A stretch of DNA of 64,000 nucleotides from Porphyromonadaceae bacterium UBA3327 (GCA_002361155.1 DERZ01000056.1:13822-77821), one strand, 5' to 3'; numbered from the stretch's first letter, positions 43,757-54,652 are shown. The notes: generated by a model from the letters alone, not told the origin. Numbers and translations: made by a program.

Positions 43757-45898
43757 ATGAGACCGAATTTTAAAGAAATCGATATCACAAAGACCGTGGC
43801 TCCCGCGAGCCACAAACCGGTTGAGGGTGAGGAGTGGCTCACCGCTGAACTCATTCCCGTGAAGCCGGTGTATACAGAGAAGGACCTCGAGGGCATGGAG
43901 CACCTCGAATACGTGTCCGGTCTGCCTCCCTTCCTCCGCGGCCCGTACAGCGCCATGTACCCGATGCGCCCCTGGACCATCCGTCAGTATGCCGGATTCT
44001 CCACAGCCGCCGAGTCCAACGCTTTCTATCGTCGTAACCTCGCCTCGGGACAGAAAGGTCTTTCGGTGGCCTTCGACCTCCCGACACACCGCGGTTACGA
44101 TGCCGATCACGAGCGCGTTGTCGGTGACGTCGGCAAAGCCGGTGTCTCCATCTGCTCGCTCGAGGACATGAAGGTGCTCTTCGATGGAATTCCCTTGAAC
44201 AAGATGTCGGTGTCGATGACCATGAACGGCGCAGTGCTCCCCGTACTCGCATTCTACATCAACGCCGGACTCGAGCAGGGCGCAAGCCTCGAGGAGATGG
44301 CCGGTACCATCCAGAACGACATCCTCAAGGAGTTCATGGTCCGCAATACCTACATCTACCCGCCGGCATTCTCGATGAAGATCATCGCCGATATCTTCGA
44401 GTATACTTCGAAGAACATGCCTAAGTTCAACTCCATCTCCATCTCCGGCTATCACATGCAGGAAGCCGGTGCAACCGCCGACATCGAGCTGGCATACACG
44501 CTCGCCGACGGTCTGGAATATCTCCGCGCAGGTGTCAACGCCGGCATGGATATCGACTCGTTCGCTCCCCGTCTGTCGTTCTTCTGGGGTATCTCGATGA
44601 ATTATTTCATGGAGATCGCCAAGATGCGTGCCGCACGTATGCTCTGGGCCAGGATTGTCAAGCAGTTCAATCCCAAGAACCCGAAATCGCTTGCACTCCG
44701 TACGCACTGCCAGACTTCAGGCTGGTCGCTTACCGAGCAGGATCCCTTCAACAACGTGGGCCGTACCTGCGTAGAGGCCATGGGTGCCGTTCTCGGCCAC
44801 ACCCAGAGTCTCCACACCAACGCCCTCGATGAGGCTATCGCCCTTCCGACGGACTTCTCCGCGCGTATCGCCCGCAACACCCAGATCTATATCCAGGAGG
44901 AAACCCATGTCTGCAAGCAGATCGACCCGTGGGGCGGCAGCTACTATGTCGAGAGCCTCACCAACGAGATCGCTCACCGCGCATGGGAACATATCCAGGA
45001 AATCGAGAAACTCGGCGGGATGGCCAAGGCCATCGAGACCGGTCTTCCCAAACTCAAGATCGAGGAGGCGGCTGCCCGCACGCAGGCCCACATCGATTCC
45101 GGCAAGCAGACCATCGTCGGTATCAATAAGTTCCGTCTCGACCATGAGGATCCGATCGACATCCTCGAGGTGGACAACACCGAAGTCCGCAAAGAGCAGT
45201 GCGCGCGTCTTGAGGTTCTCCGCAAGGACCGTGACGAGGAGGCCGTGAAGAAAGCTCTCGCCGACATCACGGAGGCTGTGAAGGATCCCTCGAAGGGAAA
45301 TCTTCTCGACCTCGCCGTCAAGGCGGCCGGTCTGCGCGCGTCGCTCGGAGAGATCTCCGACGCTTGCGAGGCTGTGGTTGGACGTTACAAAGCTGTCATC
45401 AAAACTATATCAGGCGTGTATTCAACTGAAGAGAAGGGTGATCCCGAATTCGAGGAGGCCCGCAAGGCTGTGGCTGACTTCGCTAAGCGCGAAGGTCGCC
45501 AGCCCCGTATCATGATTGCGAAGATGGGTCAGGACGGTCACGACCGCGGCGCCAAGGTGGTTGCCACCGGTTATGCCGACTGCGGTTTCGACGTCGACAT
45601 GGGTCCGCTGTTCCAGACTCCCGCCGAGGCTGCCCGTCAGGCTGTGGAGAACGACGTCCACATCCTCGGTGTGTCCTCGCTTGCAGCCGGTCACAAGACG
45701 CTTATTCCCCAGGTGATCGAGGAACTGAAGAAGCTCGGCCGCGAGGACATCATGGTAACAGCCGGAGGTGTGATCCCCGCCCAGGACTATGACTTCCTAT
45801 ACAAGGCAGGTGTCGCAGCCATCTTCGGCCCCGGTACCCGTATTCCGAAGAGCGCGATCGAGATGATCCGCATCCTCAACGAGGACCGCGCCCAGTAA
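43757..45898 (+). CDS. mutB: Methylmalonyl-CoA mutase large subunit
   Basis: 713 residues from the ATG at 43757; an in-frame upstream extension lies in mutA. The N-terminal barrel shows [32 protein letters not shown] and [17 protein letters not shown], the catalytic and CoA-binding region. The C-terminal B12 domain carries [17 protein letters not shown] with the cobalt ligand His595 (DxHxxG), and [15 protein letters not shown]. Cytoplasmic, adenosylcobalamin-dependent; partner MutA is just upstream. Depends on cobalamin that many gut Bacteroidales must import. Confidence 0.97.
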   Translation: MRPNFKEIDITKTVAPASHKPVEGEEWLTAELIPVKPVYTEKDLEGMEHLEYVSGLPPFLRGPYSAMYPMRPWTIRQYAGFSTAAESNAFYRRNLASGQKGLSVAFDLPTHRGYDADHERVVGDVGKAGVSICSLEDMKVLFDGIPLNKMSVSMTMNGAVLPVLAFYINAGLEQGASLEEMAGTIQNDILKEFMVRNTYIYPPAFSMKIIADIFEYTSKNMPKFNSISISGYHMQEAGATADIELAYTLADGLEYLRAGVNAGMDIDSFAPRLSFFWGISMNYFMEIAKMRAARMLWARIVKQFNPKNPKSLALRTHCQTSGWSLTEQDPFNNVGRTCVEAMGAVLGHTQSLHTNALDEAIALPTDFSARIARNTQIYIQEETHVCKQIDPWGGSYYVESLTNEIAHRAWEHIQEIEKLGGMAKAIETGLPKLKIEEAAARTQAHIDSGKQTIVGINKFRLDHEDPIDILEVDNTEVRKEQCARLEVLRKDRDEEAVKKALADITEAVKDPSKGNLLDLAVKAAGLRASLGEISDACEAVVGRYKAVIKTISGVYSTEEKGDPEFEEARKAVADFAKREGRQPRIMIAKMGQDGHDRGAKVVATGYADCGFDVDMGPLFQTPAEAARQAVENDVHILGVSSLAAGHKTLIPQVIEELKKLGREDIMVTAGGVIPAQDYDFLYKAGVAAIFGPGTRIPKSAIEMIRILNEDRAQ

Positions 45899-45920
45899 TC
45901 CCGCGCTGAACAACCACATA

Positions 45921-45946
45921 TTCCGCACGGCGCATGTCGTGCGGAA
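45921..45946 (+). terminator. Hairpin after mutB
   Basis: TTCCGCACG (45921-45929) pairs with CGTGCGGAA (45938-45946). It is followed at once by a second hairpin at 45950-46003. T-tract weak. Confidence 0.65.
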
Positions 45947-45949
45947 TCC

Positions 45950-46003
45950 AATACAAATCCAGGCCGACTTGAACTCCGGTTCAAGCCGGTCTGGATTTGT
46001 ATT
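45950..46003. repeat. Long inverted repeat after mutB
   Basis: AATACAAATCCAG (45950-45962) pairs with its exact complement (45991-46003); the inside adds CCGACTTGAAC/GTTCAAGCCGG with one G-U pair. A near-continuous 54-base hairpin. Could be the real terminator or a dispersed REP-like element. Confidence 0.6.
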
Positions 46004-46052
46004 GCGCGGGGAGTGGCAATAATCCTGGTGCAATTCACGTATAATAATAGAT

Positions 46053-46808
46053 ATGGAAAGAAACGATAACGTGAGGAATGACGAGCCTCTTTACAATATA
46101 GGAGAGGAGGAAAGTCCTCTTTATGAGTTGTCTGACGGGAATCAGGAACCGGCTGACGGTCTGACGGTATACGACAGCGTGCCGAGTGAGGATGATATGC
46201 CCGAGAATATATCGCGTACTGTCAGGATGGCTGACGATAAGAGCATTCGGAAAATGCCTTCGCCGTTCGCCATAATGCTCAAGACGATGTTTACGCCGGT
46301 GGAGGGATGGAAAGCACTTAAACGTGCAAAATTCCAGCCCGACAGAGTGGCAGCATCCTTGTTCTATCCCTGCGTGGCATTCGCGTCGCTCTCGGAATTC
46401 TCGGCATTTGTCTATGAGGCCAATGTCACTGTGGCATCCGTGTTGGTAAGAGCTGTGGAGACTTTCATATCATTCTTTTTCAGCTATTATTCGGTATTGG
46501 CGGCTGCGGGAATCCTGCTGGGAAAAAGGGTGGGCGGAATACTGAATTCTCCATTCGGGAAAATTTTTACGATGACTTCCATGGCTACTCTGCCGGTATT
46601 CTATATGTTTTACCGGCTGCTCCCGATACTCGGGCCGATGCTGGTGTTTCTCCCGCTATGGACCATCTATCTCGTGTTCCGCGGTGTCCGTTTCCTCAGG
46701 TTGCCGAAAGAGAAGGAATCTGTCGCCACTGGTCTTCTATGCACTCTGGAGATAGGTATGCCTATGCTTTGGAACTGGATTTTCACCGATTTAATACCTC
46801 TCGGATAA
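46053..46808 (+). CDS. Yip1 family membrane protein
   Basis: 251 residues. An acidic, low-complexity cytoplasmic N-terminus (~85 residues) is followed by a Yip1-like domain with about five membrane helices. The PFAIMLKTMFTPVEGWKALK segment is the typical Bacteroidales Yip1 entry, and the last helix ends in LEIGMPMLWNWIFTDLIP. Such bacterial Yip1 proteins have no defined function. It is separated from smpB by a promoter region. Confidence 0.82.
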   Translation: MERNDNVRNDEPLYNIGEEESPLYELSDGNQEPADGLTVYDSVPSEDDMPENISRTVRMADDKSIRKMPSPFAIMLKTMFTPVEGWKALKRAKFQPDRVAASLFYPCVAFASLSEFSAFVYEANVTVASVLVRAVETFISFFFSYYSVLAAAGILLGKRVGGILNSPFGKIFTMTSMATLPVFYMFYRLLPILGPMLVFLPLWTIYLVFRGVRFLRLPKEKESVATGLLCTLEIGMPMLWNWIFTDLIPLG

Positions 46809-46860
46809 CCGGATACTGATAATTTCGGGCACAGACTGATAAAGTTCGCGGAATTTTTGT

Positions 46861-46876
46861 TAAATTTGTAGTTTTG
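46861..46876 (+). promoter_or_regulatory. Two overlapping -7 boxes for smpB
   Basis: TAAATTTG (46861-46868) and TAGTTTTG (46869-46876) both fit TAnnTTTG. The second has TTCG at 46845-46848, 20 bp upstream, as a near -33 box. They lie about 60 bases before the smpB ATG. Confidence 0.55.
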
Positions 46877-46931
46877 AAGGTCGGGTCAGAGCGCCGTGAC
46901 GGCTATTTCCCGGCATACATGGATTTGAGAA

Positions 46932-47384
46932 ATGAAAGCAGAGCAAGTTAACATACGCAACAGACGGGCCAGATTTGACTACGAGATAACGGACACGTAT
47001 GTGGCCGGAATGGTTCTGACCGGCACTGAGATAAAGTCGATACGCGACGGCAAGGCGTCGCTTGCCGACTCCTATTGTCTTGTCGAGAACGGCGAGGTGT
47101 GGGTCAAGGGCATGAACATATCGGAATATTTCTACGGGTCATATAACAATCACGTGGCCCGACGCGACCGCAAACTACTGCTTAACCGCAAGGAGATCGC
47201 CAGGATTGCGAAGGCCGTGGAGGATCCGGGCTATACGGTGATTCCGCTCAAGGTATTCATCAGTGACCGCGGTTATGCCAAGATACAGATAGGTGTGGGA
47301 CGGGGAAAAAAACAATACGACAAACGCCAGGCGATACGGGAACGCGAGGACAAGCGCTCGATGGACCGATTCTTCAAGAAATGA
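46932..47384 (+). CDS. smpB: SsrA-binding protein
   Basis: 150 residues, OB-like fold with a basic C-terminal tail. Motifs include [57 protein letters not shown] and the tail [20 protein letters not shown]. It binds tmRNA and rescues stalled ribosomes. The ssrA gene is not in this window. The stop overlaps the U32 peptidase start as ATGA at 47381-47384. Confidence 0.96.
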   Translation: MKAEQVNIRNRRARFDYEITDTYVAGMVLTGTEIKSIRDGKASLADSYCLVENGEVWVKGMNISEYFYGSYNNHVARRDRKLLLNRKEIARIAKAVEDPGYTVIPLKVFISDRGYAKIQIGVGRGKKQYDKRQAIREREDKRSMDRFFKK

Positions 47385-49162
47385 CACGACCTCTTGAACT
47401 TCTCGCCCCGGCAGCCGACAAGTATGTGGCGCGCGAGGCAATCCTCCACGGTGCCGATGCCGTCTATATGGGAGGACCGAGTCACGGCGCCCGCCGTCGT
47501 GCCTCCAATTCCATCGGGGATATCCGCGAGACGGTGGAGTTTGCCCACCGGTTCCGCGCCCGCGTCTACGTGACGGTGAACACTGTAGTCTATGACAGCG
47601 AGATTGCCGATGTGGAGCGTCTCGTGCATGATCTGTACAGTGCCGGGGTCGATGCGATCATTGTCCAGGACATGTCGCTGCTCCGGATGAATCTGCCGCC
47701 GATAGCATTTCATGCCAGCACGCAGTGCGACAACCGCACGCCGGAGAAATGCAGCTTTCTCGAGCGCGTCGGATTCTCGCAGACAGTGCTTGCAAGGGAA
47801 TTGTCGCTCGAAGAAATAGCAGAGATATGCCGGAATGTGACCGTTCCGGTGGAGTGTTTCGTTCATGGAGCTCTTTGCGTATGTTATTCGGGGCGTTGCG
47901 GCGCGAGCGAGGTTTCGGTCAATCGCTCTGCCAACCGCGGAGAATGCGCGCAGATGTGCAGGATGCCGTACACATTGCGCGATGCCCGCGGAAACGCGTT
48001 GCAGACCGACAGATATCTGCTTTCTTTAAGAGATTTCAATACGCTCGATTTGCTTCCGGAGCTGGTGAAAGCCGGGGTTTCCTCTTTCAAGATAGAGGGA
48101 CGACTCAAGGATGCGTCATACGTCAAGAATGTCACGGCCGCATATCGTCGGGCTCTTGATGAGGTGATTGCCGCCAATCCGGAATTGTATAGACGCGCAT
48201 CATACGGTAAAAGTGAAATAAAATTCACTCCGGTCCTTGAGAAAAGTTTCAACCGTGGATTTACGGATTATTTTCTTCATGGACGCCGGCAGGGGAGCAT
48301 GGCTTCGCTTGCCACACCCAAGTCGATGGGGGAGATCATCAGAGATGTATCTGAATTGAACAACGGCGACGGTATAAGTTTCTTTAATGCCGATGGTGAA
48401 TATGAGGGTGCGGCGGTCAATGGCGTCGACCGGGGCAGAATCATCGGTTCCAGAGCGTTCCGCATGCCGCGCGGTGCGGAAATCCACCGGACATTCGACC
48501 GCTGCTGGCAGACTATGCTTGCTTCTCCTACGGCAACAAGAACCATCAGCGTCGATATCTCGATCGACGGAACCGGAGTCACGGCCACTGATGAGCGTGG
48601 AGTGAGGGTACGTCTGCCGCTTGATGTAGACAAGGATGTGGCCCGAAAACCGTTTGATCCGCGCCCTGTGTTTGAAAAACTCGGTGGCACGGGCTATCGT
48701 CTCGGTCAGTTTGAAAATCGACTCGATCCGTCGGTTTTCATCCCTGCCTCGCAACTTACAACATTGCGCCGGAGGCTCATCGAAGACCTTGACAGAGCCA
48801 ATCTCGCCACATATCCTTTTGACTACCGTCCGCCGGAGGATAGAGACTGTCCCTATCCCAGGAGGTCGCTTGACGCCCGCGACAATGTCGCCAACCGGTT
48901 GGCAGCCCGATTCTACGCCGATCATGGAGTGAAGGAAATTGCCCCGGCGCTTGAGGTAAGCGGAAAGGTTCCATCCGGTACGCCGGTGATGACAACACGC
49001 TATTGTATCCGGCGGGAACTGGGAGTATGTCTGCGCGACAAAACCGTATCCGCCGCGAAAAAAGTGCGGTATGCCGAGCCTTTGTATATCTCTACCGGCC
49101 CGCACGTATTTCGTCTTTCGTTCGACTGCGTGCGTTGCGAGATGACATTACTGACCGACTGA
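47381..49162 (+). CDS. U32 family peptidase / tRNA or rRNA hydroxylation protein
   Basis: 593 residues. N-terminal U32 TIM-barrel domain ([37 protein letters not shown]) with the family cysteine cluster [20 protein letters not shown]...GECAQMCR (about residues 163-199), then a C-terminal beta domain with a final CVRC. Relatives TrhP and RlhA are not proteases but act in 5-hydroxyuridine (tRNA U34) or hydroxycytidine (23S rRNA C2501) formation. The length lies between them, so subfamily is open. Translationally coupled to smpB. Confidence 0.88.
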   Translation: MTRPLELLAPAADKYVAREAILHGADAVYMGGPSHGARRRASNSIGDIRETVEFAHRFRARVYVTVNTVVYDSEIADVERLVHDLYSAGVDAIIVQDMSLLRMNLPPIAFHASTQCDNRTPEKCSFLERVGFSQTVLARELSLEEIAEICRNVTVPVECFVHGALCVCYSGRCGASEVSVNRSANRGECAQMCRMPYTLRDARGNALQTDRYLLSLRDFNTLDLLPELVKAGVSSFKIEGRLKDASYVKNVTAAYRRALDEVIAANPELYRRASYGKSEIKFTPVLEKSFNRGFTDYFLHGRRQGSMASLATPKSMGEIIRDVSELNNGDGISFFNADGEYEGAAVNGVDRGRIIGSRAFRMPRGAEIHRTFDRCWQTMLASPTATRTISVDISIDGTGVTATDERGVRVRLPLDVDKDVARKPFDPRPVFEKLGGTGYRLGQFENRLDPSVFIPASQLTTLRRRLIEDLDRANLATYPFDYRPPEDRDCPYPRRSLDARDNVANRLAARFYADHGVKEIAPALEVSGKVPSGTPVMTTRYCIRRELGVCLRDKTVSAAKKVRYAEPLYISTGPHVFRLSFDCVRCEMTLLTD

Positions 49163-49175
49163 AGTTCCGGTTTTT

Positions 49176-49568
49176 CTATTGCTGCGGATCTCCTGCCACG
49201 GAATCGGAGCGAAGGACCAGTGGATGCGCGTATCGGTACAGCAGTGAATCCGCAATGGTTACCATCCGTAAGGTTCTGGAAGTAAGGGTGTCGTTCTCCC
49301 CCTCGCTGATGGCGTAGCTCGTTTCAGGCGGATGCCGGAAGTTGAGGTCGTCGATTTCCTCCCGGTAGCGCGACATCAGACCGTTAAGCGTGGCGGAATC
49401 TTTTGCCGCCGTCACACTGTCTGTGTAGAGGTCGATCAGTACCAGACTCTCTTCATACAGCGCTCTGGCTTCCTCGCGGCCGGAATTGTCTGCCGTCCGT
49501 GTGCATCCGCACGCTCCCGCCATAACCGTAATCGTGAGAACCGGCAATATCATCAATCCGTTTTTCAT
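49176..49568 (-). CDS. Small putative lipoprotein
   Basis: 130 residues. N-terminal hydrophobic stretch with a lipobox-like MAGACGCTRTAD (Cys20 or Cys22), then a predicted helical acidic domain (LYEESLVLIDLYTDSVTAAK) with no recognised family. The start overlaps the uvrA stop as ATGA (49565-49568), so the two are translated together. Role unknown; it follows uvrA by genomic coupling, not obvious function. Confidence 0.7.
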   Translation of the reverse strand: MKNGLMILPVLTITVMAGACGCTRTADNSGREEARALYEESLVLIDLYTDSVTAAKDSATLNGLMSRYREEIDDLNFRHPPETSYAISEGENDTLTSRTLRMVTIADSLLYRYAHPLVLRSDSVAGDPQQ

Positions 49569-52378
49569 GACTTTTTTTTATTTATGCCGGAGAGTTTCTC
49601 CTTAAGGAAACGGCCGGTATATGAGTTTTCGGAGTCTGCTATTGTCTCCGGAGTACCTTCGGCCACAACCGTGCCGCCGGCATCGCCTCCTTCGGGTCCT
49701 ATGTCGATAACCCAGTCCGCCGACTTGATCATGTCCATGTTGTGCTCGATAATCACCACCGTATTTCCCTTGTCCACGAGTCTTCCCAGCGATTTAAGAA
49801 GTACCGAGATATCGTGGAAATGAAGGCCGGTGGTAGGTTCGTCGAATATGAACAAAGTGTCTTTCTGTTTCTCCTGCGAGATATAATAGGCAAGTTTCAC
49901 ACGCTGGCTCTCTCCTCCGGAGAGTGTCGACGAACTTTGCCCCAGTTTCACATATCCTAGTCCCACCTCCTGAAGAGGAAGCAGTTTGTTGACGATCCGG
50001 CTTTCGGAGGCGCCTTCCGATTCACGCAGGAATTCTATGGCCTGGTCCACGGTCATTTCCAGGAAATCGTGGATATTCCTGCCGCGGTATTCCACATCGA
50101 GCACTTCCTGCTTGAAACGTTTTCCATGGCAGGATTCGCATTCCACGCTGATGTCGGCCATGAACTGCATCGGGATGGTTATTGTGCCTTCTCCTTTGCA
50201 TTCCTCGCAGCGCCCTCCCTCGGTATTGAAGGAAAAGTAAGCCGGAGTGAAACCCATCTGGCGTGCCAGCTGCTGTTCCGAGAAGAGACGTCTGATTTCG
50301 TCGTAGGCTTTCAGATAGGTGGCGGGATTACTTCTTGACGATGTGCCGATAGGGTTCTGGTCGACAAATTCGACTGCCGACACAGCTGATATGTCGCCGC
50401 GAAGCTCGCGGTGGGTGCCGGGAACATCCACCGGATCGCCGAGCGCGCGACGGAGAGACTTGTAGAGTATGTCGCGGACAAGTGTCGATTTGCCGCTTCC
50501 GCTCACACCGCTCACAACCGTCATCACGCCAAGCGGGAACTTCACGTCTATGTTCTTGAGATTGTTCTGGGAGGCTCCTGTCACTTCGATGAAGCGTTTC
50601 CAGGGACGGCGTTTCAGCGGCAGTTCTATGCGGCGGTCACCGCGCAGGTAATCCACTGTGTAGGATCCGTTGGCGCCCCCACCTTTCAGCACTTCCCGCA
50701 GATTTCCCTCCAACACCACTTCGCCCCCTAAACGGCCGGCGTCTGGACCGATGTCGACAATTTCATCGGCCGCGAGCATGATGTCCTCGTCGTGTTCGAC
50801 AATCACAACCGTATTGCCTGTCTGTTGCAATTTGCGGAGTACACCTATAAGTTTGCGGGTGTCGCGCGAGTGCAGTCCGATACTCGGTTCGTCGAGGATG
50901 TAGAGGGAACCCACCAGAGAACTTCCGAGAGATGTGGCGAGATTGATGCGCTGGCTCTCTCCTCCGGAGAGGGTGGAGGAGAGTCGGTCGAGCGTGAGGT
51001 AGCCGAGACCGACATCGTCGAGAAAGCCAAGCCGCTGCCTTATCTCGAGAATCAGCCTCGCGCCGACTTTCATGTCCTGTCCGGTGAGAGTAAGTGTGTC
51101 GAAAAACCTGCGGAGTTCGCTCACTGGCATACGCACAGATTCGTTGATGGTCTTCCCGGCCACTTTTACGTAGGATGCATCCTTGCGCAGTCTGGAGCCG
51201 CCGCAGTCCGGGCATACTGTCTTGCCGCGGTAGCGGGCCTTCATCACGCGGAACTGCATCTTGTCCTGCTGCGAGTCGAGCCATCGGAAGAAACCGTCGA
51301 TTCCCTCCCATACGGCGTTGCCGTGCCAGAGAAATGACAGCTGTTCTTCTGTAAGCTCGTTATATGGAGTGTGGATGGGGAAGCTGAATCGCGGGGCTAC
51401 ATGGATGAGCCGCTTTTTCCATTCGCTCATCTTGTCGCCGTTCCAGCAGCGTACCGCGTTCTGATAGACCGACTTCGTCTTATCGGGCACCACAAGATCC
51501 TCGCTCACGCCGAGCACACGGCCGAATCCCTCGCATGTGGGACAGGCTCCGTAGGGATTGTTGAAGTTGAACATCAGGTCGCTCGGCTCGCGGAATTCAA
51601 TGCCGTCGGCCATGAACCGCTTGGAGAACCGGTGTTCGTGTGTGCCGTCGGTTCCCCATATCTTGATGACGGCTTCGTCATGGCCTTCGAAGTATGCGGT
51701 CTCCAGCGAGTCTGTGAGACGCGACACCTCATCCTTGTCCGACGACACGGAGATGCGGTCAATCAGCAGCCGGTATCCGTCGTTCCGTTCCGGATTCTCC
51801 CCGGCAACTTCCGGAATATCGAAGAATACCCCATCTTTCTCGAGGCGGGAGTAGCCCTCCTTGGCATAGATGCGGAGCTGGTCGGCGAACGAGCGGCCTT
51901 CGGGCAGATATATGTCCACAAGGATGGCGGCGCGTGTGCCCTCGGGATAGGAGAGGACTGTGCGGATTATGTCCTCGATGCCTTGCTTGCGGACCTCCAG
52001 CCCGGTTACCGGTGAAAATGTGCGCCCTATGCGGGCGAAGAGCATGCGCAGGTAGTCGTAGATTTCCGTCGAAGTTCCCACAGTGCTTCGCGGATTGCGG
52101 GTGTTTACCTTCTGCTCCACGGCTATGGCGGGGGGAAGCCCCTTGATATAGTCACATTCCGGTTTCGACATGCGGCCCAGGAACTGGCGTGCGTATGCCG
52201 AAAGACTTTCCACATACCTGCGCTGGCCCTCGGCATACAATGTGTCGAAGGCCAGCGATGACTTGCCGCTTCCGCTCACACCGGTAATCACTATCATTTT
52301 CCCCAAAGGAAGGCGCAGGTCAATATTTTTAAGATTATTGACCCGCGCTCCCTTTATCGTGATAAACTTGTTCTCCAT
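49565..52378 (-). CDS. uvrA: Excinuclease ABC subunit A
   Basis: 937 residues, full length. Two ABC cassettes: Walker A GVSGSGKSSLAFDT (about residue 30) and GVSGSGKSTLVRD (~630); signatures LSGGESQRINLA and LSGGESQRVKLA. Zinc-binding Cys pairs in CPTCEGFG, CPDCGGSRL and CEECKGEG/CESCHGKR. It finds bulky DNA lesions with UvrB in nucleotide-excision repair. A short gap (96 bases) separates it from the peptidase gene upstream. Confidence 0.97.
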   Translation of the reverse strand: MENKFITIKGARVNNLKNIDLRLPLGKMIVITGVSGSGKSSLAFDTLYAEGQRRYVESLSAYARQFLGRMSKPECDYIKGLPPAIAVEQKVNTRNPRSTVGTSTEIYDYLRMLFARIGRTFSPVTGLEVRKQGIEDIIRTVLSYPEGTRAAILVDIYLPEGRSFADQLRIYAKEGYSRLEKDGVFFDIPEVAGENPERNDGYRLLIDRISVSSDKDEVSRLTDSLETAYFEGHDEAVIKIWGTDGTHEHRFSKRFMADGIEFREPSDLMFNFNNPYGACPTCEGFGRVLGVSEDLVVPDKTKSVYQNAVRCWNGDKMSEWKKRLIHVAPRFSFPIHTPYNELTEEQLSFLWHGNAVWEGIDGFFRWLDSQQDKMQFRVMKARYRGKTVCPDCGGSRLRKDASYVKVAGKTINESVRMPVSELRRFFDTLTLTGQDMKVGARLILEIRQRLGFLDDVGLGYLTLDRLSSTLSGGESQRINLATSLGSSLVGSLYILDEPSIGLHSRDTRKLIGVLRKLQQTGNTVVIVEHDEDIMLAADEIVDIGPDAGRLGGEVVLEGNLREVLKGGGANGSYTVDYLRGDRRIELPLKRRPWKRFIEVTGASQNNLKNIDVKFPLGVMTVVSGVSGSGKSTLVRDILYKSLRRALGDPVDVPGTHRELRGDISAVSAVEFVDQNPIGTSSRSNPATYLKAYDEIRRLFSEQQLARQMGFTPAYFSFNTEGGRCEECKGEGTITIPMQFMADISVECESCHGKRFKQEVLDVEYRGRNIHDFLEMTVDQAIEFLRESEGASESRIVNKLLPLQEVGLGYVKLGQSSSTLSGGESQRVKLAYYISQEKQKDTLFIFDEPTTGLHFHDISVLLKSLGRLVDKGNTVVIIEHNMDMIKSADWVIDIGPEGGDAGGTVVAEGTPETIADSENSYTGRFLKEKLSGINKKKS

Positions 52379-52474
52379 ATAATATACACAACGGCAAATA
52401 TCATTCCAATTCTTGCTCTGCCGGAGCTATTAACAATTTTTTGGAGAATCCGTCCTTGTGATCTTTGAAATGCT

Positions 52475-53875
52475 TTATTTCTCGGGGGCGAAGAGAGGAT
52501 CCCATGCCGGAAGTCTGACCGGCTTCTGGCTGAGGATGTCAAGGATTTTGGCCGGGACATATTTCCTGTCGGCCACAAGCCGGAACATATATTCGTCAAA
52601 CCACCGGTCGGTCATGATAAGGTGTCCGTCGTTGGCGCCTGGTCCCCAGCTGTTCTCCACCATCCACTTAACGGGACGCCCTTCCGCGTCGAGGTCCACG
52701 GCCATGAGTGTCATCGCATGGCTCGAGGCACTGGCGTATGTGCGGATGCGGTCGGCCTTGTCCATACCGAAATCCACGCCCATCAGCGAGGCATAGTCAT
52801 AATTGTCCGGGTCAAGGACTCCTCTGTCCCGGTCAAGAAATTTTCCCACATCACATGAGAAATACATCATTGTGCTGTCCTTTATCGACTCGATTGCCAC
52901 CTTCTTTATCTCCTCCACCGGAAGATTGATATAAGTCCAGTTCTTGCCGTCGTAGACGTGGCGGTCGAGATCTATTTCATACAGACGGTAGAACTCCCGC
53001 GAGGGGTCGTTCATCAGCATCACATAGTTGTTCCGGAGGTCGTTGCCGGCGAATTCGCGGTAGAACTGCTGCGGGGTATACGTCTTGGTGCTGACGGCGT
53101 TGCCATCCTTGTCGCGGAGGGTGTAAGTGAATTCCGAAGGAGGAGTGCCGAGAGTGATGGCGAGCATTCCGTACACTTCGCCGAGCATGGCCTGTTTTCT
53201 GGCAGATATTTCTTTTTCTCCCTTCCCTTCGGCATGCATTTTGCGAAGTTCGAGACCGTACTCACGGAGTTTCAGTGCTATAAGAGAGGAGAGACGCGAC
53301 GTATTGTTGGCGCTGAAGGTCTCTCCCATGATTTCGGCCGGCACTATGCCATATTTCATAAGATTGTCGGACAGACCGGTGAACTGGCCGCCGTCGCTCA
53401 GAGGATGGCGGAAAAGCCAGTCCACTGTCTTGTCGTCCATCGGGCGTTCAGCGAGGTCGATGATGCTCTGGAGGAAAAGATTGGATTTCTCAAGCTGGTC
53501 GAAGAAGAAATTGTAGTTTTGCGACAGCTTGAGTTCCGGCATTCCTTTCTCAGCCATGATCTGGGAGCGGAGCATGTTGAGTCCGGTGAATAGCCAGCAT
53601 CGTCCGGAACTGTGCTGGTCGGTGATTCCCTCACTCTTCACCCGGTGGGAGAAATGAGTGTCGAAACTGTTTTTTGCGTCCGGATTCGAGGCGAGTTTGT
53701 CGATGTGGTTTCCGCTCAGAGCGTTGCGGACAGCCTTTCTCGACGGAGAAAGATCCATCTCGGCTTTCATCCGTTCGAGCATCTGAGGAGTTATACCTCC
53801 GTTCTCTTTTGCGTAAGCTGCAGGATAAGAGAGTGCCATGGCAGCCAGCGAGAGTGATATTAGTGTTCTTTTCAT
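52475..53875 (-). CDS. Secreted C1 peptidase (bleomycin hydrolase/PepC family)
   Basis: 466 residues with a signal peptide (MKRTLISLSLAAMALSYPAA), so exported, unlike cytoplasmic PepC. Papain-fold active site: Gln and Cys93 in DQHSSGRCWLFTGLN, His ~384 in ASSHAMTLMAVDL, Asn ~407 in MVENSWGPG. PepC-family aminopeptidases are hexamers with the active sites inside and trim peptides. It lies 7 bases downstream of the B3/B4 gene, in one operon. Confidence 0.92.
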   Translation of the reverse strand: MKRTLISLSLAAMALSYPAAYAKENGGITPQMLERMKAEMDLSPSRKAVRNALSGNHIDKLASNPDAKNSFDTHFSHRVKSEGITDQHSSGRCWLFTGLNMLRSQIMAEKGMPELKLSQNYNFFFDQLEKSNLFLQSIIDLAERPMDDKTVDWLFRHPLSDGGQFTGLSDNLMKYGIVPAEIMGETFSANNTSRLSSLIALKLREYGLELRKMHAEGKGEKEISARKQAMLGEVYGMLAITLGTPPSEFTYTLRDKDGNAVSTKTYTPQQFYREFAGNDLRNNYVMLMNDPSREFYRLYEIDLDRHVYDGKNWTYINLPVEEIKKVAIESIKDSTMMYFSCDVGKFLDRDRGVLDPDNYDYASLMGVDFGMDKADRIRTYASASSHAMTLMAVDLDAEGRPVKWMVENSWGPGANDGHLIMTDRWFDEYMFRLVADRKYVPAKILDILSQKPVRLPAWDPLFAPEK

Positions 53876-53882
53876 GATGAAT

Positions 53883-54551
53883 TTAAGGATTTTGTATCGT
53901 TTTTACGGTGAAATTCGCGGCTCTGCAATGCCTGGTGAACAAGTCGCATGCTGTCGCCACAGTCTGCTCCAGGTCTGTCTCCGGGCAGAAAAGGTGGATT
54001 GTCATCAGCAGACGGCGGGTGGTCAGTTCTATCTTGGTCCGCTCGTTGTCGGAGGTTGGAGTCCCGATTCCCCCTGTCGCATCGCGGAACACAGGCAGCC
54101 CCTCTATATTGAGCGGCCCCCTGCCTATCCCTTCGTATGGCTCGTCATGCCGTCCGATTCCGAGAGATATGGATTCGCCGTCTATCTTGTCGGCATCGAA
54201 GCATCCCACGGAGCATCCTGTCAGCAGCGACAGCATATTTCCCGTATCGACAATGGAATTCACTGTATAGAGTCCGAGACCGCGCACAATCCTGCGCATA
54301 AGCTGTTCCTGTGAAGGACGGTATCTGTTGGGATCCTTGCCGCAGACCCTGTAGGCGTTCCTTGTGGCCGCAATTGCGGGAATCTTGTTGATTTCCTCTA
54401 CTTTATAGCGGGACTGTATCTCGTCGGCAAGTGCGACCATCTCGGCGCGGCAGGTCTTCTGTGTGGGACTGTTCTCTACATCGCATCTGATGATTACAGC
54501 GCGGTATCCTGACACCAGCTCGCCAAAATATTTTTCTATCGTGACTTCCAT
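53883..54551 (-). CDS. B3/B4 (PheT-like editing) domain protein
   Basis: 222 residues, made almost wholly of the B3/B4 domain of phenylalanyl-tRNA synthetase beta (KIPAIAATRNAYRVCGKDPNRYRPS, DTGNMLSLLTGCSVGCFDAD). In PheT this domain clears Tyr-tRNA(Phe). Stand-alone copies are uncharacterised and could be trans-editing factors or amino-acid deacylases. Strong upstream promoter; pairs with the secreted peptidase gene. Confidence 0.85.
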   Translation of the reverse strand: MEVTIEKYFGELVSGYRAVIIRCDVENSPTQKTCRAEMVALADEIQSRYKVEEINKIPAIAATRNAYRVCGKDPNRYRPSQEQLMRRIVRGLGLYTVNSIVDTGNMLSLLTGCSVGCFDADKIDGESISLGIGRHDEPYEGIGRGPLNIEGLPVFRDATGGIGTPTSDNERTKIELTTRRLLMTIHLFCPETDLEQTVATACDLFTRHCRAANFTVKTIQNP

Positions 54552-54555
54552 ACCG

Positions 54556-54586
54556 CAAATTTACGAAATTCCTGTATTATGGCAAA
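54556..54586 (-). promoter_or_regulatory. Promoter for the B3/B4-peptidase operon
   Basis: On the minus strand, TTTG (complement of 54583-54586), 19 bp, TAAATTTG (complement of 54556-54563). Full match; the -7 box almost abuts the ATG at 54551, so either the mRNA is near leaderless or the true start is a later ATG (for example near Met37). Confidence 0.6.
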
Positions 54587-54644
54587 ACCGGAGGAACGGT
54601 ATTGGAGCAAAACGGATATAGGTATGGAAGGTACTTTTTGGCAT

Positions 54645-54652
54645 TAGATTTG
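54645..54652 (+). promoter_or_regulatory. -7 box for the CobW-family gene
   Basis: TAGATTTG matches TAnnTTTG, 34 bases before the ATG. No clear -33 box; no Zur-like palindrome was recognised. Confidence 0.45.
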
